Of a DNA stretch of 64,000 nucleotides, positions 9,662-18,485 are shown piece after piece; the first letter of the stretch is position 1, and every line of letters begins with the position of its first letter. This DNA comes from an uncultured Duncaniella sp. (GTDB lineage: Bacteria; Bacteroidota; Bacteroidia; Bacteroidales; Muribaculaceae): NCBI GenBank assembly GCA_910586665.1, contig CAJUIX010000002.1:62001-126000 (forward strand), in the 5' to 3' direction. Position numbers and translations under genes: made by a program. Below the pieces are notes generated by a model, which was not told the origin of the DNA, did no database searches, and saw only the letters and a program-made list of their open reading frames with translations.

Positions 9662-9716
9662 AGAGGCCTTAAAACCTGGAATCCGTTAATAAAATTGTTA
9701 GAAAATGTGAAATTAT

Positions 9717-9748
9717 TTTGACGGTATGAAAAAATATTCTTAAATTTG
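9717..9748 (+). promoter_or_regulatory. Bacteroidota-type promoter of rpmH
   Basis: TTTG at 9717-9720, 20-base spacer, TAAATTTG at 9741-9748: a perfect consensus, 42 bases before the rpmH ATG. Confidence 0.8.
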
Positions 9749-9790
9749 CACCTCGAATTATAGAATATAAGAAAATAAACATATACGGCA

Positions 9791-9946
9791 ATGAAAAGAA
9801 CATTTCAACCTTCTAACAGAAAGAGAGTTAACAAACACGGATTCCGTGCCCGCATGTCTACCCCCGATGGTCGTAAAGTCCTCGCACGTCGCCGCGCCAA
9901 AGGCCGTGCACGTCTGACTGTATCGGATTCGATTGCAAGCAAGTAA
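9791..9946 (+). CDS. rpmH: 50S ribosomal protein L34
   Basis: 51 residues, very basic: [20 protein letters not shown], then [18 protein letters not shown] and a short SDSIASK tail. This is the typical L34 pattern; the Bacteroidota form is slightly longer than the 44-47 residues common elsewhere. It has its own promoter and a hairpin after the stop. It is not next to dnaA or rnpA, so it does not mark the replication origin here. Confidence 0.97.
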   Translation: MKRTFQPSNRKRVNKHGFRARMSTPDGRKVLARRRAKGRARLTVSDSIASK

Positions 9947-9980
9947 TCCCCGGCTCACAGTTTTTCTGACAAAGTATTAT

Positions 9981-10005
9981 AGCCCGACAGTTTCCCTGCC
10001 GGGCT
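9981..10005 (+). terminator. Probable terminator of rpmH
   Basis: AGCCCG-A-CAG pairs with CTG-C-CGGGCT around a 5-base loop, 34 bases after the rpmH stop. The following bases are not a clean T run, so termination strength is uncertain. Confidence 0.5.
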
Positions 10006-10070
10006 TAGCTTGTTGGATGTAAGTTTGATAACTTCTGTGTAGAATTCATATCGTTATCCCATAGATATAA

Positions 10071-10108
10071 AAATATCCTCCGGCAGAATCAAATGCCGGA
10101 GGATATTT
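10071..10108. terminator. Bidirectional terminator between rpmH and the beta-barrel gene
   Basis: A perfect 15-bp stem (10071-10085 with 10094-10108) with an 8-base loop. T-rich sequence follows on both strands: ATTTTAATTTTATTATATTTT on plus and TTTTTATATC on minus. It lies 22 bases after the stop of the minus-strand gene. Confidence 0.8.
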
Positions 10109-10130
10109 TAATTTTATTATATTTTCTTTT

Positions 10131-10739
10131 TTAGAAAAGATAGGCGAGAGAGATTGTCCAGTAGCGGTTTTTACCCTCGATTCCGGCTTTGTCAAGGCTC
10201 GAATCGACGGCGCGGACAGCCTTCGTCAGGCCGAGACCATAGCGGGCATTGATGTCGAGGTGGCTGAGGAGCTGTACGCCAAAGCCGAAGTTCATTGCCC
10301 AGTCGACAGACTTGTTCTTATAGGCGTTCTCTATGTTGCGGCGGCTGGTCAGGAATGACACGCTCGGCCCGACACCGAGGTAGGGCACGAGAATCTTGCT
10401 TACAATCGGGAGTGAGAACTTATATTTGAGGTTAAGGGGAATCTCGATATAGTCACGGTTGTCCTTCGAAAGATTATTTTCAACGAGGAACTTTGTATTG
10501 CGGCGCACATACATTGCGGAAAGGTCGAATCCGAGTCCGATTACGGGGACAGTGAACTCTGTCATGAGACCTGCTGTCCAGCCGGTCTGGTTGTCGGCGT
10601 CGACTACGCTCTTGTTGAAGTGGAGGTCGTTGACAGTGAGGCCGACCTTGGGGCCGAATTTGAACTGTGCGCTTGCAGGCATCGACGAGGCGCCGATAAC
10701 CATTGCAAGAATAAGAAGAATTGATTTAATAGCTTTCAT
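10131..10739 (-). CDS. Outer-membrane beta-barrel protein (PorT/OmpX-like)
   Basis: 202 residues. A signal peptide (residues 1-24, ending PASAQ) precedes FKFGPKVGLTVNDLHF, the usual first strand of the PorT-type small beta-barrel family. About eight alternating amphipathic strands follow (for example GLGFDLSAMYVRR, IEIPLNLKYKF, PYLGVGPSVSFL), and the protein ends YWTISLAYLF with a terminal aromatic residue, as expected for a Bam-assembled barrel. The exact role is unknown; family members range from structural porin-like proteins to secretion accessory proteins. It lies between two terminators, so it is transcribed alone or as read-through from oadA. Confidence 0.8.
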   Translation of the reverse strand: MKAIKSILLILAMVIGASSMPASAQFKFGPKVGLTVNDLHFNKSVVDADNQTGWTAGLMTEFTVPVIGLGFDLSAMYVRRNTKFLVENNLSKDNRDYIEIPLNLKYKFSLPIVSKILVPYLGVGPSVSFLTSRRNIENAYKNKSVDWAMNFGFGVQLLSHLDINARYGLGLTKAVRAVDSSLDKAGIEGKNRYWTISLAYLF

Positions 10740-10766
10740 TTATAAATTATTAGTGATTGATAATGT

Positions 10767-10798
10767 CGTCAGCTGCATGGTTCTCCATGCAGCTGACG
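10767..10798 (-). terminator. Hairpin after oadA
   Basis: A perfect 14-bp stem (CGTCAGCTGCATGG with its complement at 10785-10798) and a TTCT loop. It lies 6 bases beyond the oadA stop. There is no long T run on the minus strand, so it may protect the mRNA 3' end rather than terminate strongly. Confidence 0.6.
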
Positions 10799-10804
10799 CT
10801 TTGT

Positions 10805-12703
10805 TTAGTCTTCGAATTCAATGAGGGGGGCATCGTTGGCCACCTGCTCGTCGATGTTGACGAGTACCCGCTTAACCACGCCTTCTTTCTCGGATTCGAC
10901 GTCGTTTTCCATCTTCATGGCCTCGTAGACAATGACTGTGTCACCCTTTTTGACTTTCTGTCCCGGCTTCACGTTGATGGCCACTATACGTCCGCACATC
11001 GGGGCGGTGATTACAGGACCGGTGATTGGAGCTTCCTCCTCGACAACTTCGATATCTGTATCGGCTGCGGCGGTGTTGGCCGCCTGCTCATCCTTGAACT
11101 CCTCTTCGCGACGGCGGCGAAGGAAGCCCTTGGCCACGGCGGGAAGAAGTTCGAGGAGCAGATATTCCTCGTCGTTGGATGCGAGCTTCCTGTTGCCAAG
11201 ATCCTCGACAACCGGGTTCTCCGGCTTGACGTATTTGCTGACATCATATGGCTTCTCCTCGGGGCTGCCGGTAATTTTCTCGCGGAAGGCGGGGTCGATA
11301 GCCACCGGGGTTTTGCCGTATTCACCCTTGACGAGGGAGATAAACTGGTTTGACTTATTGGTGTAGTCAGGACGTCCGTTCTTGCGGTCGAGGGCCACGA
11401 GTACAGCTTGGTTACCCACAATCTGGCTTGTAGGTGTCACGAGCGGAATCAGGCCGGCGTCGCGTCTGACCATAGGTATAAGGCGCATCGCATCGTCAAG
11501 AAGGTCTTCGCTTTTGAGTTCGCGAAGCTGTGCGACCATGTTGGAATACATTCCGCCGGGCACTTCCGCTGTCTTGACAAGTTCGTTGGGTTTCGGGAAG
11601 CCGAAGTAGTCCTCGATTTTGTGGCAGCTGTCAAGGAGCGAAGCCTCGTCGCCGGCCTTGGCAAATTCGATAGCGCTGTCGAAGAGAGCGAGTATCTCTG
11701 CGGGAAGCTTGTCCTTGAGCGGGTCGAAGGGGCGCGGCATGTGGTCGCGGTTGAGGTCGAACTGCGCGAGTGATTTGCGTGCGTCGAGAAGCTTTTCGCG
11801 GATACGGCCGACGGCCTCCATGTTGACCTCCACTTCTACTCCCATGCGCTGGCAGAACATCCATATAAGCTCTATGGCGGGTGCGGCTGAGCCTCCGCCG
11901 AACCACCAGATGTTTGTATCGAGGATGTCGACACCGTTGATTATTGCCATGAGTGACGAGGCGAGGCCGTAGCCCGGAGTGCAGTGGGTGTGGAAGTCCA
12001 CGGGGACTTTCACCTCGCGCTTGAGGGCCGAGATGATTGATGCGGCACGCGAAGGATTCACGAGGCCGGCCATATCTTTTAGAGTGATGATTTTTGCGCC
12101 AAGGGCTTCCATCTGGCGAGCCTTGTCGACAAAATATTCATCTGTGAAAATCGGATCCGGCTGTGATTTGCTCGAAAATACTGATTTGAGTTTCCCGAAG
12201 AGGCCCCCTTCGTGCTGCGGTTCCTCAGGTTTGGGGTCGACGGTGTAACATACGGCTCCGTCGGCGATGCCGCCGAGCTGGTTGATGAGACGGATTGATT
12301 GCTTCACGTTGTCAATGTCATTGAGTGCGTCGAAAATACGCATGACATTCAGTCCGTTGGCGATAGCCTCTCTGTAGAAGCCCTCGAGCACGGAGTCGGG
12401 ATAGGGAACATAGCCAAACAAGTTGCGTCCGCGCGAGAGAGCCGAAAGCAGCGACTTGGGATGCTCGCTTTTCGAATCCATCGCTTTTGAGAATTTGCGC
12501 AGGCGCTCCCAGGGTGATTCGTCGAGGTAGCGCATCACAGAGTCAGGAACTGCACCGCCCCACACCTCCATGATATGAAAATTGGCATCTTCATAGTAGG
12601 GAAGCAGGGTGTCGATTGTCGCCTGGTTCATTCGTGTTGCGAAGAGTGACTGCTGTCCGTCGCGCAACGTTAGATCACGGATTTTAAGTTTTGGTCGTGT
12701 CAT
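10805..12703 (-). CDS. oadA: Biotin-dependent carboxyltransferase: oxaloacetate decarboxylase alpha / pyruvate carboxylase subunit B type
   Basis: 632 residues from the ATG at 12703; upstream codons in frame look non-coding and would overlap the promoter region. The start KLKIRDLTLRDGQQSLFATR is the HMGL-like carboxyltransferase barrel with its metal-site Asp. HTHCTPG near residue 230 supplies further metal ligands, the conserved PYC_OADA domain follows (about 290-500), and a biotinyl domain closes the protein with EAMKMEN (biotinyl Lys near 597). A variable acidic linker precedes it. It moves CO2 between biotin and pyruvate/oxaloacetate. Sodium-pump beta and gamma subunits are not in this window, so pump, soluble decarboxylase or carboxylase partner cannot be decided. 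Confidence 0.92.
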   Translation of the reverse strand: MTRPKLKIRDLTLRDGQQSLFATRMNQATIDTLLPYYEDANFHIMEVWGGAVPDSVMRYLDESPWERLRKFSKAMDSKSEHPKSLLSALSRGRNLFGYVPYPDSVLEGFYREAIANGLNVMRIFDALNDIDNVKQSIRLINQLGGIADGAVCYTVDPKPEEPQHEGGLFGKLKSVFSSKSQPDPIFTDEYFVDKARQMEALGAKIITLKDMAGLVNPSRAASIISALKREVKVPVDFHTHCTPGYGLASSLMAIINGVDILDTNIWWFGGGSAAPAIELIWMFCQRMGVEVEVNMEAVGRIREKLLDARKSLAQFDLNRDHMPRPFDPLKDKLPAEILALFDSAIEFAKAGDEASLLDSCHKIEDYFGFPKPNELVKTAEVPGGMYSNMVAQLRELKSEDLLDDAMRLIPMVRRDAGLIPLVTPTSQIVGNQAVLVALDRKNGRPDYTNKSNQFISLVKGEYGKTPVAIDPAFREKITGSPEEKPYDVSKYVKPENPVVEDLGNRKLASNDEEYLLLELLPAVAKGFLRRRREEEFKDEQAANTAAADTDIEVVEEEAPITGPVITAPMCGRIVAINVKPGQKVKKGDTVIVYEAMKMENDVESEKEGVVKRVLVNIDEQVANDAPLIEFED

Positions 12704-12785
12704 AGCAATGTGTAGCCGGTTAACTTGAATGTTGATTATTGACAGACGTCCGGGGCTGTTTTCCCAAAGACCGTCGTTCAAGGGG

Positions 12786-12817
12786 CAAATTTAATGTATT
12801 TCGTTTAATTAAAGAAA
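12786..12817 (-). promoter_or_regulatory. Bacteroidota-type promoter of oadA
   Basis: Minus strand: TTTC (plus 12814-12817), 20-base spacer, TAAATTTG (plus 12786-12793). It lies about 80 bases before the chosen oadA start, which supports the start at 12703 rather than 12781. Confidence 0.6.
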
Positions 12818-12828
12818 AAATTCCTTAA

Positions 12829-13470
12829 TTATTTTACAAATGGGTTACTTTTCTTCTCGTGGCCTACTGTTGTCTCTCTTCCGTGGCCCGATAGCACGAC
12901 GGTGTCATCCGGAAGCGAGAGGATGCGTCTGCGGATAGAGTCGACGAGTGTGCCGTAGTCACCCCGCGGAAGATCGGTCCTGCCTATGGAACCGGGGAAG
13001 AGGGTGTCGCCGGTGATGATGAATCCTGACTCGGGGCAATAGAGGGCGATGCTGCCGGGTGAGTGCCCGGGGACGGAGAGGATTTCGATTTTTTCTTTGC
13101 CAAGATAGAGGATGTCGCCGTCATGCAGCTCGACGTCGATAGAGGTAGGTTCCAGCGGCATCCTCAGTCCGAAGCGTGCAGCCTGGTCGGGTAGGCTTTC
13201 GGCAAGGAAGCTGTCGGCGGGATTGGCCTTGATTTCAAGCCCGTATTTCGCCTTGACGTGGGCGTTGCCGAATATGTGGTCGAGGTGCGAGTGGGTGTTG
13301 ATTAGTTGCGTGACTTTGAGATTGTGGCTTTCAATGAATTTGTCGAGGGCATCGCGTTCCTCCCGGTCAATCATGCCGGGATCGACAATCGCTGCCTCGT
13401 TTGAGTCAGGATCCCACAGGACGTATGTGTTGACTCCGAACATATTGAATACAAAACGGCTTACTTTCAT
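12829..13470 (-). CDS. Metallo-beta-lactamase-fold hydrolase (glyoxalase II-like)
   Basis: 213 residues. The zinc-binding motif THSHLDH gives His60, His62, Asp64 and His65. VPGHSPGSIALY supplies the next His and GDTLFPGSIGRTDLP the bridging Asp. This is the YcbL/GloB-like branch that hydrolyses thioesters; the true substrate is not shown, and S-lactoylglutathione is unlikely in a Bacteroidales. Its ATG overlaps the end of rsmG by 4 bases, so translation of the two is probably coupled. Confidence 0.9.
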   Translation of the reverse strand: MKVSRFVFNMFGVNTYVLWDPDSNEAAIVDPGMIDREERDALDKFIESHNLKVTQLINTHSHLDHIFGNAHVKAKYGLEIKANPADSFLAESLPDQAARFGLRMPLEPTSIDVELHDGDILYLGKEKIEILSVPGHSPGSIALYCPESGFIITGDTLFPGSIGRTDLPRGDYGTLVDSIRRRILSLPDDTVVLSGHGRETTVGHEKKSNPFVK

Positions 13471-14087
13471 AATTCTACATAGATTAAGTTTTTGGTCTGA
13501 AAATACTCTTCAGAGAAATAGTCGCTCAGCGGGATGTCGAGTATCGGTCGTCTGACTCTTCCGAGTTCAGGCGCGAGGTCGCCCCCTTTAAGACAGATGA
13601 TTCCGTTGGGGATACGGTTGCGACTCTTGTCGGAAACATTGTGGCAGGATATTTTCACAAGTTCGTCGAGCTGCATGACTGCACGCGAGACTATATAGTC
13701 TGCCTTGAGCTTACACTCACCCATGTCGCCGTGCTGGAAACTGACATTGCCAAGTCCGAGACTCTCAGCTATGGCCGAAGCGACCTTTATTTTCTTGCCG
13801 ATACGGTCAATCAGGTGGAAGCGGCAGTCCGGCCATAGTATTGCAAGGGGAATTCCGGGGAATCCACCACCTGTGCCGAGGTCGATAAATTGTGTCCCTT
13901 CGACAGGGGTGATGAACTTACCTATGGCGAGGGAGTGGAGTATGTGGTGGGAGTAGAGGTTGCCTATATCCTTGCGTGAGATGACGTTTATTTTTTCGTT
14001 CCACTCGGGATATAGGTGCCCGAGGGCTTCGAAGCGTTCAATTTGGGTAGGAGGGAGGTCAGGAAAATATTTCAGGAGTTCTTCCAT
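13467..14087 (-). CDS. rsmG: 16S rRNA (guanine527-N7)-methyltransferase RsmG
   Basis: 206 residues. SAM-binding DLGTGGGFPGIPLAI is at residues 69-83; the N-terminal EKINVISRKDI and LYSHHILHSL segments are RsmG hallmarks. The enzyme adds m7G at position 527 in the 530 loop of 16S rRNA; loss gives low-level streptomycin resistance in other bacteria. It is first in a two-gene unit with the metallo-hydrolase (4-base overlap). Confidence 0.96.
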   Translation of the reverse strand: MEELLKYFPDLPPTQIERFEALGHLYPEWNEKINVISRKDIGNLYSHHILHSLAIGKFITPVEGTQFIDLGTGGGFPGIPLAILWPDCRFHLIDRIGKKIKVASAIAESLGLGNVSFQHGDMGECKLKADYIVSRAVMQLDELVKISCHNVSDKSRNRIPNGIICLKGGDLAPELGRVRRPILDIPLSDYFSEEYFQTKNLIYVEL

Positions 14088-14274
14088 GTATATAATAAAT
14101 AGATGTGGAATAATTTTAACAAATATAAGGGGCCAAACGTTTAATATGTCAGAGCACTTGCTTTGGCAGGACGCTTACAGCTCCATCTTGGAGTGCTTTG
14201 CATGTCTGCGACTGCAAAATTATAGGTAATTCGCGAGATTTTAATTAAATTTGTCAAAAAATTAAGAATTGACG

Positions 14275-15120
14275 ATGCTTAAAATAGGAAAATATAACTC
14301 ATTGCGTGTGTCGCGCAATGTTGATTTCGGTGCATATCTTGAAGACGAGGAAGGTAACGAGGTGCTTCTTCCAGCCCGCTACATAGTCTCACCTCTCCAG
14401 CCGGGCGACGATATGGAGGTTTTTGTTTATAAGGATTCCGAAGATAGGCCGGTGGCCACAACCGAGCGCCCCTTTGCCGAAGTCGGCGAGTTTGCCTATC
14501 TCCAGGTCACGGCTGTCAACAATGTCGGTGCCTTTCTCGACTGGGGCCTAATAGCCAAGGAGCTGTTGGTGCCTTACCGCGAGCAGAAGATGAAACTGTC
14601 GCGCGGAATGGTGGTGCTGGTATATGTCTACCTTGATGATGCGACCAAGAGGGTCGTTGCCTCGGCAAAGATTGACAAGTTTGTCGGCAACCGGTTCCCG
14701 CGTTACCGGCTCGGTGAAAAAGTGGAGGCGCTGGTCTACAAGCGCACCGAGCTCGGCTACAAGGCTATTGTCGACAATCTGTTTCATGGCATGATTTATG
14801 AAAATGAGCTTTATGCCCCGCTTGAAATCGGGAAGAGGATTCCGGCATATGTCAAGCAGATCAGAGACGACGGTAAGATTGACCTCGTACTTAGCGGCGG
14901 TCATGACGGACGCGTCGACGCGCTCATGGAGAAGATTGTCGAGCGACTGAAGGCACAGCCTGAATGTTTCCTTCCGATTTCTGATTCCGCCTCGCCTGAG
15001 ACTATTCGTGCCACCTTCCAGTGCTCGAAGAAAGATTTCAAGAAGGCTATCGGTCATCTCTACCGCGAGCGTAAGATTATGATTACCGATGGTGGAATCC
15101 GCCTGAATTTGGAGGCGTAA
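14275..15120 (+). CDS. CvfB/YitL-like S1 RNA-binding protein
   Basis: 281 residues from the ATG at 14275; an in-frame TTG two codons earlier is less likely. It has the CvfB layout: S1-like OB folds at about 1-65, 70-130 (VTAVNNVGAFLDWGLIAKELLVP) and 140-210 (VEALVYKRTELGYKAIVDNLFHGMIY), then a C-terminal winged helix (about 225-280; ATFQCSKKDFKKAIGHLYRERKI). Family members bind RNA and affect virulence gene expression in Staphylococcus; the role in Bacteroidota is not established. It is divergent from rsmG and ends at the strong hairpin shared with the ABC-F gene. Confidence 0.88.
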   Translation: MLKIGKYNSLRVSRNVDFGAYLEDEEGNEVLLPARYIVSPLQPGDDMEVFVYKDSEDRPVATTERPFAEVGEFAYLQVTAVNNVGAFLDWGLIAKELLVPYREQKMKLSRGMVVLVYVYLDDATKRVVASAKIDKFVGNRFPRYRLGEKVEALVYKRTELGYKAIVDNLFHGMIYENELYAPLEIGKRIPAYVKQIRDDGKIDLVLSGGHDGRVDALMEKIVERLKAQPECFLPISDSASPETIRATFQCSKKDFKKAIGHLYRERKIMITDGGIRLNLEA

Positions 15121-15139
15121 GGACTATGACTGGATATAT

Positions 15140-15194
15140 AAAGGCAGCCCTGCGGCAAGTATCATTGTTTGATATTTGCCGCAGGGCTGCCTTT
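15140..15194. terminator. Long shared terminator hairpin
   Basis: A 23-bp stem (15140-15162 with 15172-15194; 22 Watson-Crick pairs and one G-T) around a 9-base loop. It lies between the convergent CvfB-like and ABC-F genes and can serve both. Very GC-rich in its middle. Confidence 0.75.
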
Positions 15195-15209
15195 GTGGTT
15201 TGGGAGAGC

Positions 15210-17207
15210 CTATTTCTGAGAAATCTCGTCAAGTTCCATCGACGCAAGCTCCCAAAGCGACATGGCATTTTCAAGCTGCTTTGATATTGCGGCATGACGC
15301 TCATAGATATCGGCGGGTGGATTACCCGCCGAGAGAGTCTGCTCGATTTCAGCCACCTCTTTTTCGAGGCGGGCAATCTCGGCCTCTGCTTCCTCTACTT
15401 TCTTTCGAGCCTTGCGGATGAGCTTTTCATGCTCGCGCTGCTCGGCGTATGACAACTTGCGTGCTGGTTGCTGTCCGGCGCTTCCTGTTTCTGCCGGTTG
15501 CGCGGGCTTGGTCTTGGCGGCCGGCGCGCTCTGTTTTTCAGTATCGGCTTTCCCGGCTACGGGACGGATTGTGTTGCGCTCGAGCTCGCTCAGTGAGGCA
15601 AGCTTCTTCTTTTCAAGAAATTCATAGATGCCGCCGAGACACTCCTTGACCTGTCCGCCTCCGAATTCATAGACCTTCTCCACAAGGCCGTCGAGGAACT
15701 CGCGGTCGTGGCTGACGACTATGACCGTACCGTTGAAATCCTTGATTGCCTGCTTGAGGATGTCCTTGGTTTTCATGTCGAGGTGGTTGGTCGGCTCGTC
15801 GAGGATGAGGAGGTTGACCGGCTCGAGCAGGAGGCGTATCATAGCCAGTCGGGTTTTCTCTCCGCCGGAGAGGACTTTCACTTTTTTATCCGATGCCTCG
15901 CCGCCAAACATGAAGGCGCCAAGGATGTCGCGTATTTTTGTGCGGATGTCGCCGACGGCCACGCGGTCGATAGTGTCAAAGACTGTAATCTCTCCGTCAA
16001 GGAGCGTTGCCTGATTTTGGGCGAAATAGCCAATCTTGACATTGTGGCCGATTTTCAGATTGCCGGTGAAGGGGATTTCCCCCATGATACATTTCACAAG
16101 TGTCGATTTACCCTCGCCGTTCTTCCCGACAAATGCCACCTTCTCGCCACGCTTGATGGTGAATGTCGCGTGGTCAAACACCTGATGGTTGCCATAAGCC
16201 TTTCCGACGTTATCGGCTATGACAGGGTAGTCGCCCGAGCGTGGCGCCGGTGGAAATTTGAGATTCAGATGCGAGGTGTCGACCTCGTCGACCTCGATGC
16301 GCTCGATTTTTGCGAGCTGCTTGATGCGGCTCTGCACCTGCACGCTTTTAGTCGCCTTATAGCGGAAGCGCTCGATGAAGTCCTCGGTGTCCTGAATCAT
16401 CTTCTGCTGGTTTTGGAAGGCGCGCATCTGTTGCTCGAGCCGTTCCTGACGCAGGACGAGATATTTTGAATAGTTGACAGAGTAGTCGTAGATCTTTCCG
16501 AGTGATATTTCTATGGTTCGGTTGGTGACATTGTCGATGAAGGCACGGTCGTGGCTGACGAGCACCACGGCGTTGGCCTTTGTGATGAGAAAATTTTCAA
16601 GCCACTGGATTGATTCGATGTCCAGGTGGTTGGTCGGCTCGTCGAGCAGCAGTACATCGGGGCGTCGTAGCAGGATTTTTGCAAGCTCGATGCGCATGCG
16701 CCAGCCGCCGGAAAATTCAGATGTGGGGCGGTTGAAGTCGGAGCGCAGGAAGCCGAGGCCGATGAGTGTCTTCTCCATCTCGGCTTCGAAGTTGTCGCTC
16801 TCCTCCATCGCCAGCCGGTCGGTCAGCGATGTCATGGATTCGATGAGTTCCTGGTAGGCTTCTGACTCGTAGTCAGTGCGGGTCGCGAGGGCCTCGTTGA
16901 TTTCATCAAGCCTTGCACGCATCTCGTCGATGTGGCTGAAGGCACTGCGCACCTCGTCGATGACGGTCGATGTGTCGCTGACGGTGATATGCTGGGGGAG
17001 GTATCCGACGGTCGTGTCGCGCGGCATGGCCACATTGCCGGATGTCGGTTTCTGTATCCCGGCAATTATTTTTAGCATTGTCGATTTACCCGCTCCGTTT
17101 TTCCCGACAAGGGCAATCTTGTCTTTAGGATTTATTATATAGGATATGTTGTCGAAAAGGCACTTTGCGCTGAACTCAACCTTTAGGCTGTTGATTGAAA
17201 TACTCAT
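15210..17207 (-). CDS. ABC-F family ATPase (ribosome-associated)
   Basis: 665 residues, no membrane segments, two ABC cassettes in one chain. Walker A sites: GKNGAGKST (35-43) and GKNGEGKST (second domain); signatures FSGGWRMR and LSGGEKTR; Walker B LLLDEPTNHLD and LILDEPTNHLD. The linker after the first cassette (RQERLEQQMRAFQNQQKMIQ) is the P-site tRNA-interaction motif. The C-terminus (about 570-665) is a predicted coiled coil with Glu/Lys heptads. ABC-F proteins act on ribosomes at the E site, as translation factors or antibiotic-protection factors; this one has the length of the housekeeping YdiF/YheS-type group. It has its own consensus promoter. Confidence 0.92.
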   Translation of the reverse strand: MSISINSLKVEFSAKCLFDNISYIINPKDKIALVGKNGAGKSTMLKIIAGIQKPTSGNVAMPRDTTVGYLPQHITVSDTSTVIDEVRSAFSHIDEMRARLDEINEALATRTDYESEAYQELIESMTSLTDRLAMEESDNFEAEMEKTLIGLGFLRSDFNRPTSEFSGGWRMRIELAKILLRRPDVLLLDEPTNHLDIESIQWLENFLITKANAVVLVSHDRAFIDNVTNRTIEISLGKIYDYSVNYSKYLVLRQERLEQQMRAFQNQQKMIQDTEDFIERFRYKATKSVQVQSRIKQLAKIERIEVDEVDTSHLNLKFPPAPRSGDYPVIADNVGKAYGNHQVFDHATFTIKRGEKVAFVGKNGEGKSTLVKCIMGEIPFTGNLKIGHNVKIGYFAQNQATLLDGEITVFDTIDRVAVGDIRTKIRDILGAFMFGGEASDKKVKVLSGGEKTRLAMIRLLLEPVNLLILDEPTNHLDMKTKDILKQAIKDFNGTVIVVSHDREFLDGLVEKVYEFGGGQVKECLGGIYEFLEKKKLASLSELERNTIRPVAGKADTEKQSAPAAKTKPAQPAETGSAGQQPARKLSYAEQREHEKLIRKARKKVEEAEAEIARLEKEVAEIEQTLSAGNPPADIYERHAAISKQLENAMSLWELASMELDEISQK

Positions 17208-17235
17208 CTTTAATCTATAAGTTTTAATCCGGGTG

Positions 17236-17267
17236 CAAAATTAGTCAGAATCTTGCACATTGCCAAA
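17236..17267 (-). promoter_or_regulatory. Bacteroidota-type promoter of the ABC-F gene
   Basis: Minus strand: TTTG (plus 17264-17267), 20-base spacer, TAATTTTG (plus 17236-17243), a full consensus 29 bases upstream of the start codon. Confidence 0.75.
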
Positions 17268-17304
17268 AACGTGGGAGCGGGAGCCTGCGCCTGGCTTTCG
17301 ACTT

Positions 17305-17892
17305 TTACCTCATGAATGGATGTCCGTGATTGGGGTCGGGGATAAATGATTCGTAGGTGCAGTCGTCATAATAGACCACAATGCCCGTGACTCGCTTCCC
17401 CTTGCCGCTTGTGACTGTCACAGAGTCCTGGGCGGGTGGGTCGTTTGCTTCATTTATTTTTTCAAAATCCTCAGTTTCCTTTATGGGAGGGTCATTGGGT
17501 GCCGCGAAAGTGAAAGTGTTGGCGCTCGTCGGACCGGCAGTTCTATTTTGGCTTTCTTCAATATCATTTTCATTGAAGTCGAATTCAAACCCAATAGCTT
17601 GGTTATTCGACTCTTGCCTGTCAGACAAGTCGCTTTTTTGCATGATTTGAGGCTCTGAGCTTGCGATATTTGCCAGCCTGACCATATCCCCCTCGCCAAA
17701 GAGCAGCCATACGGTGTTGAGTTCTGGGTAGGCGGCATGGATCTTTTCTATAATCTCATTGCTGACCTTTTTGTTGCGTCCTGCAAGAAGCTGGCTCCCG
17801 GTAGGGCGGGGTATGCCGCACTCGTCAGCAAACTGCGTGACGCTGATATTTCGGGAGTCTAAATAGTATTTAAGTCTTGAAACAAGATCCAT
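17305..17892 (-). CDS. XRE-type helix-turn-helix regulator
   Basis: 195 residues from the ATG at 17892; the longer frame would need a TTG start. Residues 1-70 form a Cro/CI-type DNA-binding domain: LVSRLKYYLDSRNISVTQFADECGI, PRPTGSQLLAGRNKKVSNEIIEKIHAAYPELNTVWLLFGEGDM, the pattern usual in Bacteroidales regulators of this type. There is no S24 protease domain; residues 75-160 are polar and low in complexity. The C-terminal segment (RVTGIVVYYDDCTYESFIPD) looks folded but I do not recognise it. The target is unknown. Its promoter at 17933-17963 carries an ATTTGCAATC sequence in inverted orientation, repeated twice in the AT-rich region upstream, which suggests autoregulation (inference). Confidence 0.8.
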   Translation of the reverse strand: MDLVSRLKYYLDSRNISVTQFADECGIPRPTGSQLLAGRNKKVSNEIIEKIHAAYPELNTVWLLFGEGDMVRLANIASSEPQIMQKSDLSDRQESNNQAIGFEFDFNENDIEESQNRTAGPTSANTFTFAAPNDPPIKETEDFEKINEANDPPAQDSVTVTSGKGKRVTGIVVYYDDCTYESFIPDPNHGHPFMR

Positions 17893-17932
17893 AATTGAGA
17901 ATTTTTGAAAATTCAAAATTGTAATTCGATTG

Positions 17933-17963
17933 CAAATGTAATTATTAAATTTAAAACAACAAA
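17933..17963 (-). promoter_or_regulatory. Bacteroidota-type promoter of the XRE regulator
   Basis: Minus strand: TTTG (plus 17960-17963), 19-base spacer, TACATTTG (plus 17933-17940). The 10-mer ATTTGCAATC (minus orientation, plus 17928-17937) overlaps the -7 box, so a protein bound there would block initiation. Confidence 0.65.
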
Positions 17964-18461
17964 ATTTTCAAAGGTAAACTTTGCTGTTTGCGAATTATAA
18001 CGGTGTAGTGTGTGTTTGCAAATAAGTACGGTTTGATTGAGTATGTAAATGCAAATTGGAAATAGTTCGATTAAAGTAATACTTTAAACAAAAATATATA
18101 ATCCTCCTATAAGATAGATTATTGTTATAAAATGAGTATAAACACCCCTGCTGGCTGCCAAAGAAGTTATTAATATATTCAATAATTAAAGCAGAGCTAT
18201 AAATTAATTATTGATATAATTGAATATTAGCGATATAAAAATTAAGTTAATGAAATAAAATTTAAGGAATATATGTTATTGATTGCATTTGCATTGGTGA
18301 ATTTGCATAGTAAGAGCAATTTGTGATACATAATTTAGGGATTGGTTTTGTAAAATCACATTGCTTGTCCAACTGTTTACGATTTGTGGTCGCATATTTA
18401 ATTATGTAAACTGAAATCTATTTGAAAAAGTGCAGTTGTGAAATCAAACCTTAGTACACCT

Positions 18462-18485
18462 ATTTGCAATCTTAAATTTGCAATC
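18462..18485 (+). repeat. Tandem pair of ATTTGCAATC
   Basis: ATTTGCAATC occurs at 18462-18471 and again at 18476-18485, 14 bases from start to start. The same 10-mer, inverted, sits on the -7 box of the XRE regulator promoter (17928-17937). They are candidate binding sites; the regulator adjacent to them is the obvious candidate protein, but this is inference. Confidence 0.5.

Noticed and set aside
9791..9946. rpmH as a sign of the replication origin.
   Set aside because: No dnaA, rnpA or DnaA-box cluster is nearby; in Bacteroidota rpmH is not tied to the origin.
15708..16469. A 253-codon plus-strand frame.
   Set aside because: Antisense to the ABC-F gene across its Walker and signature motifs, so it is a codon-bias shadow.
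17305..17892. A phage CI-type repressor with self-cleavage.
   Set aside because: Only the helix-turn-helix half matches; there is no S24 Ser-Lys protease domain and no prophage around it.
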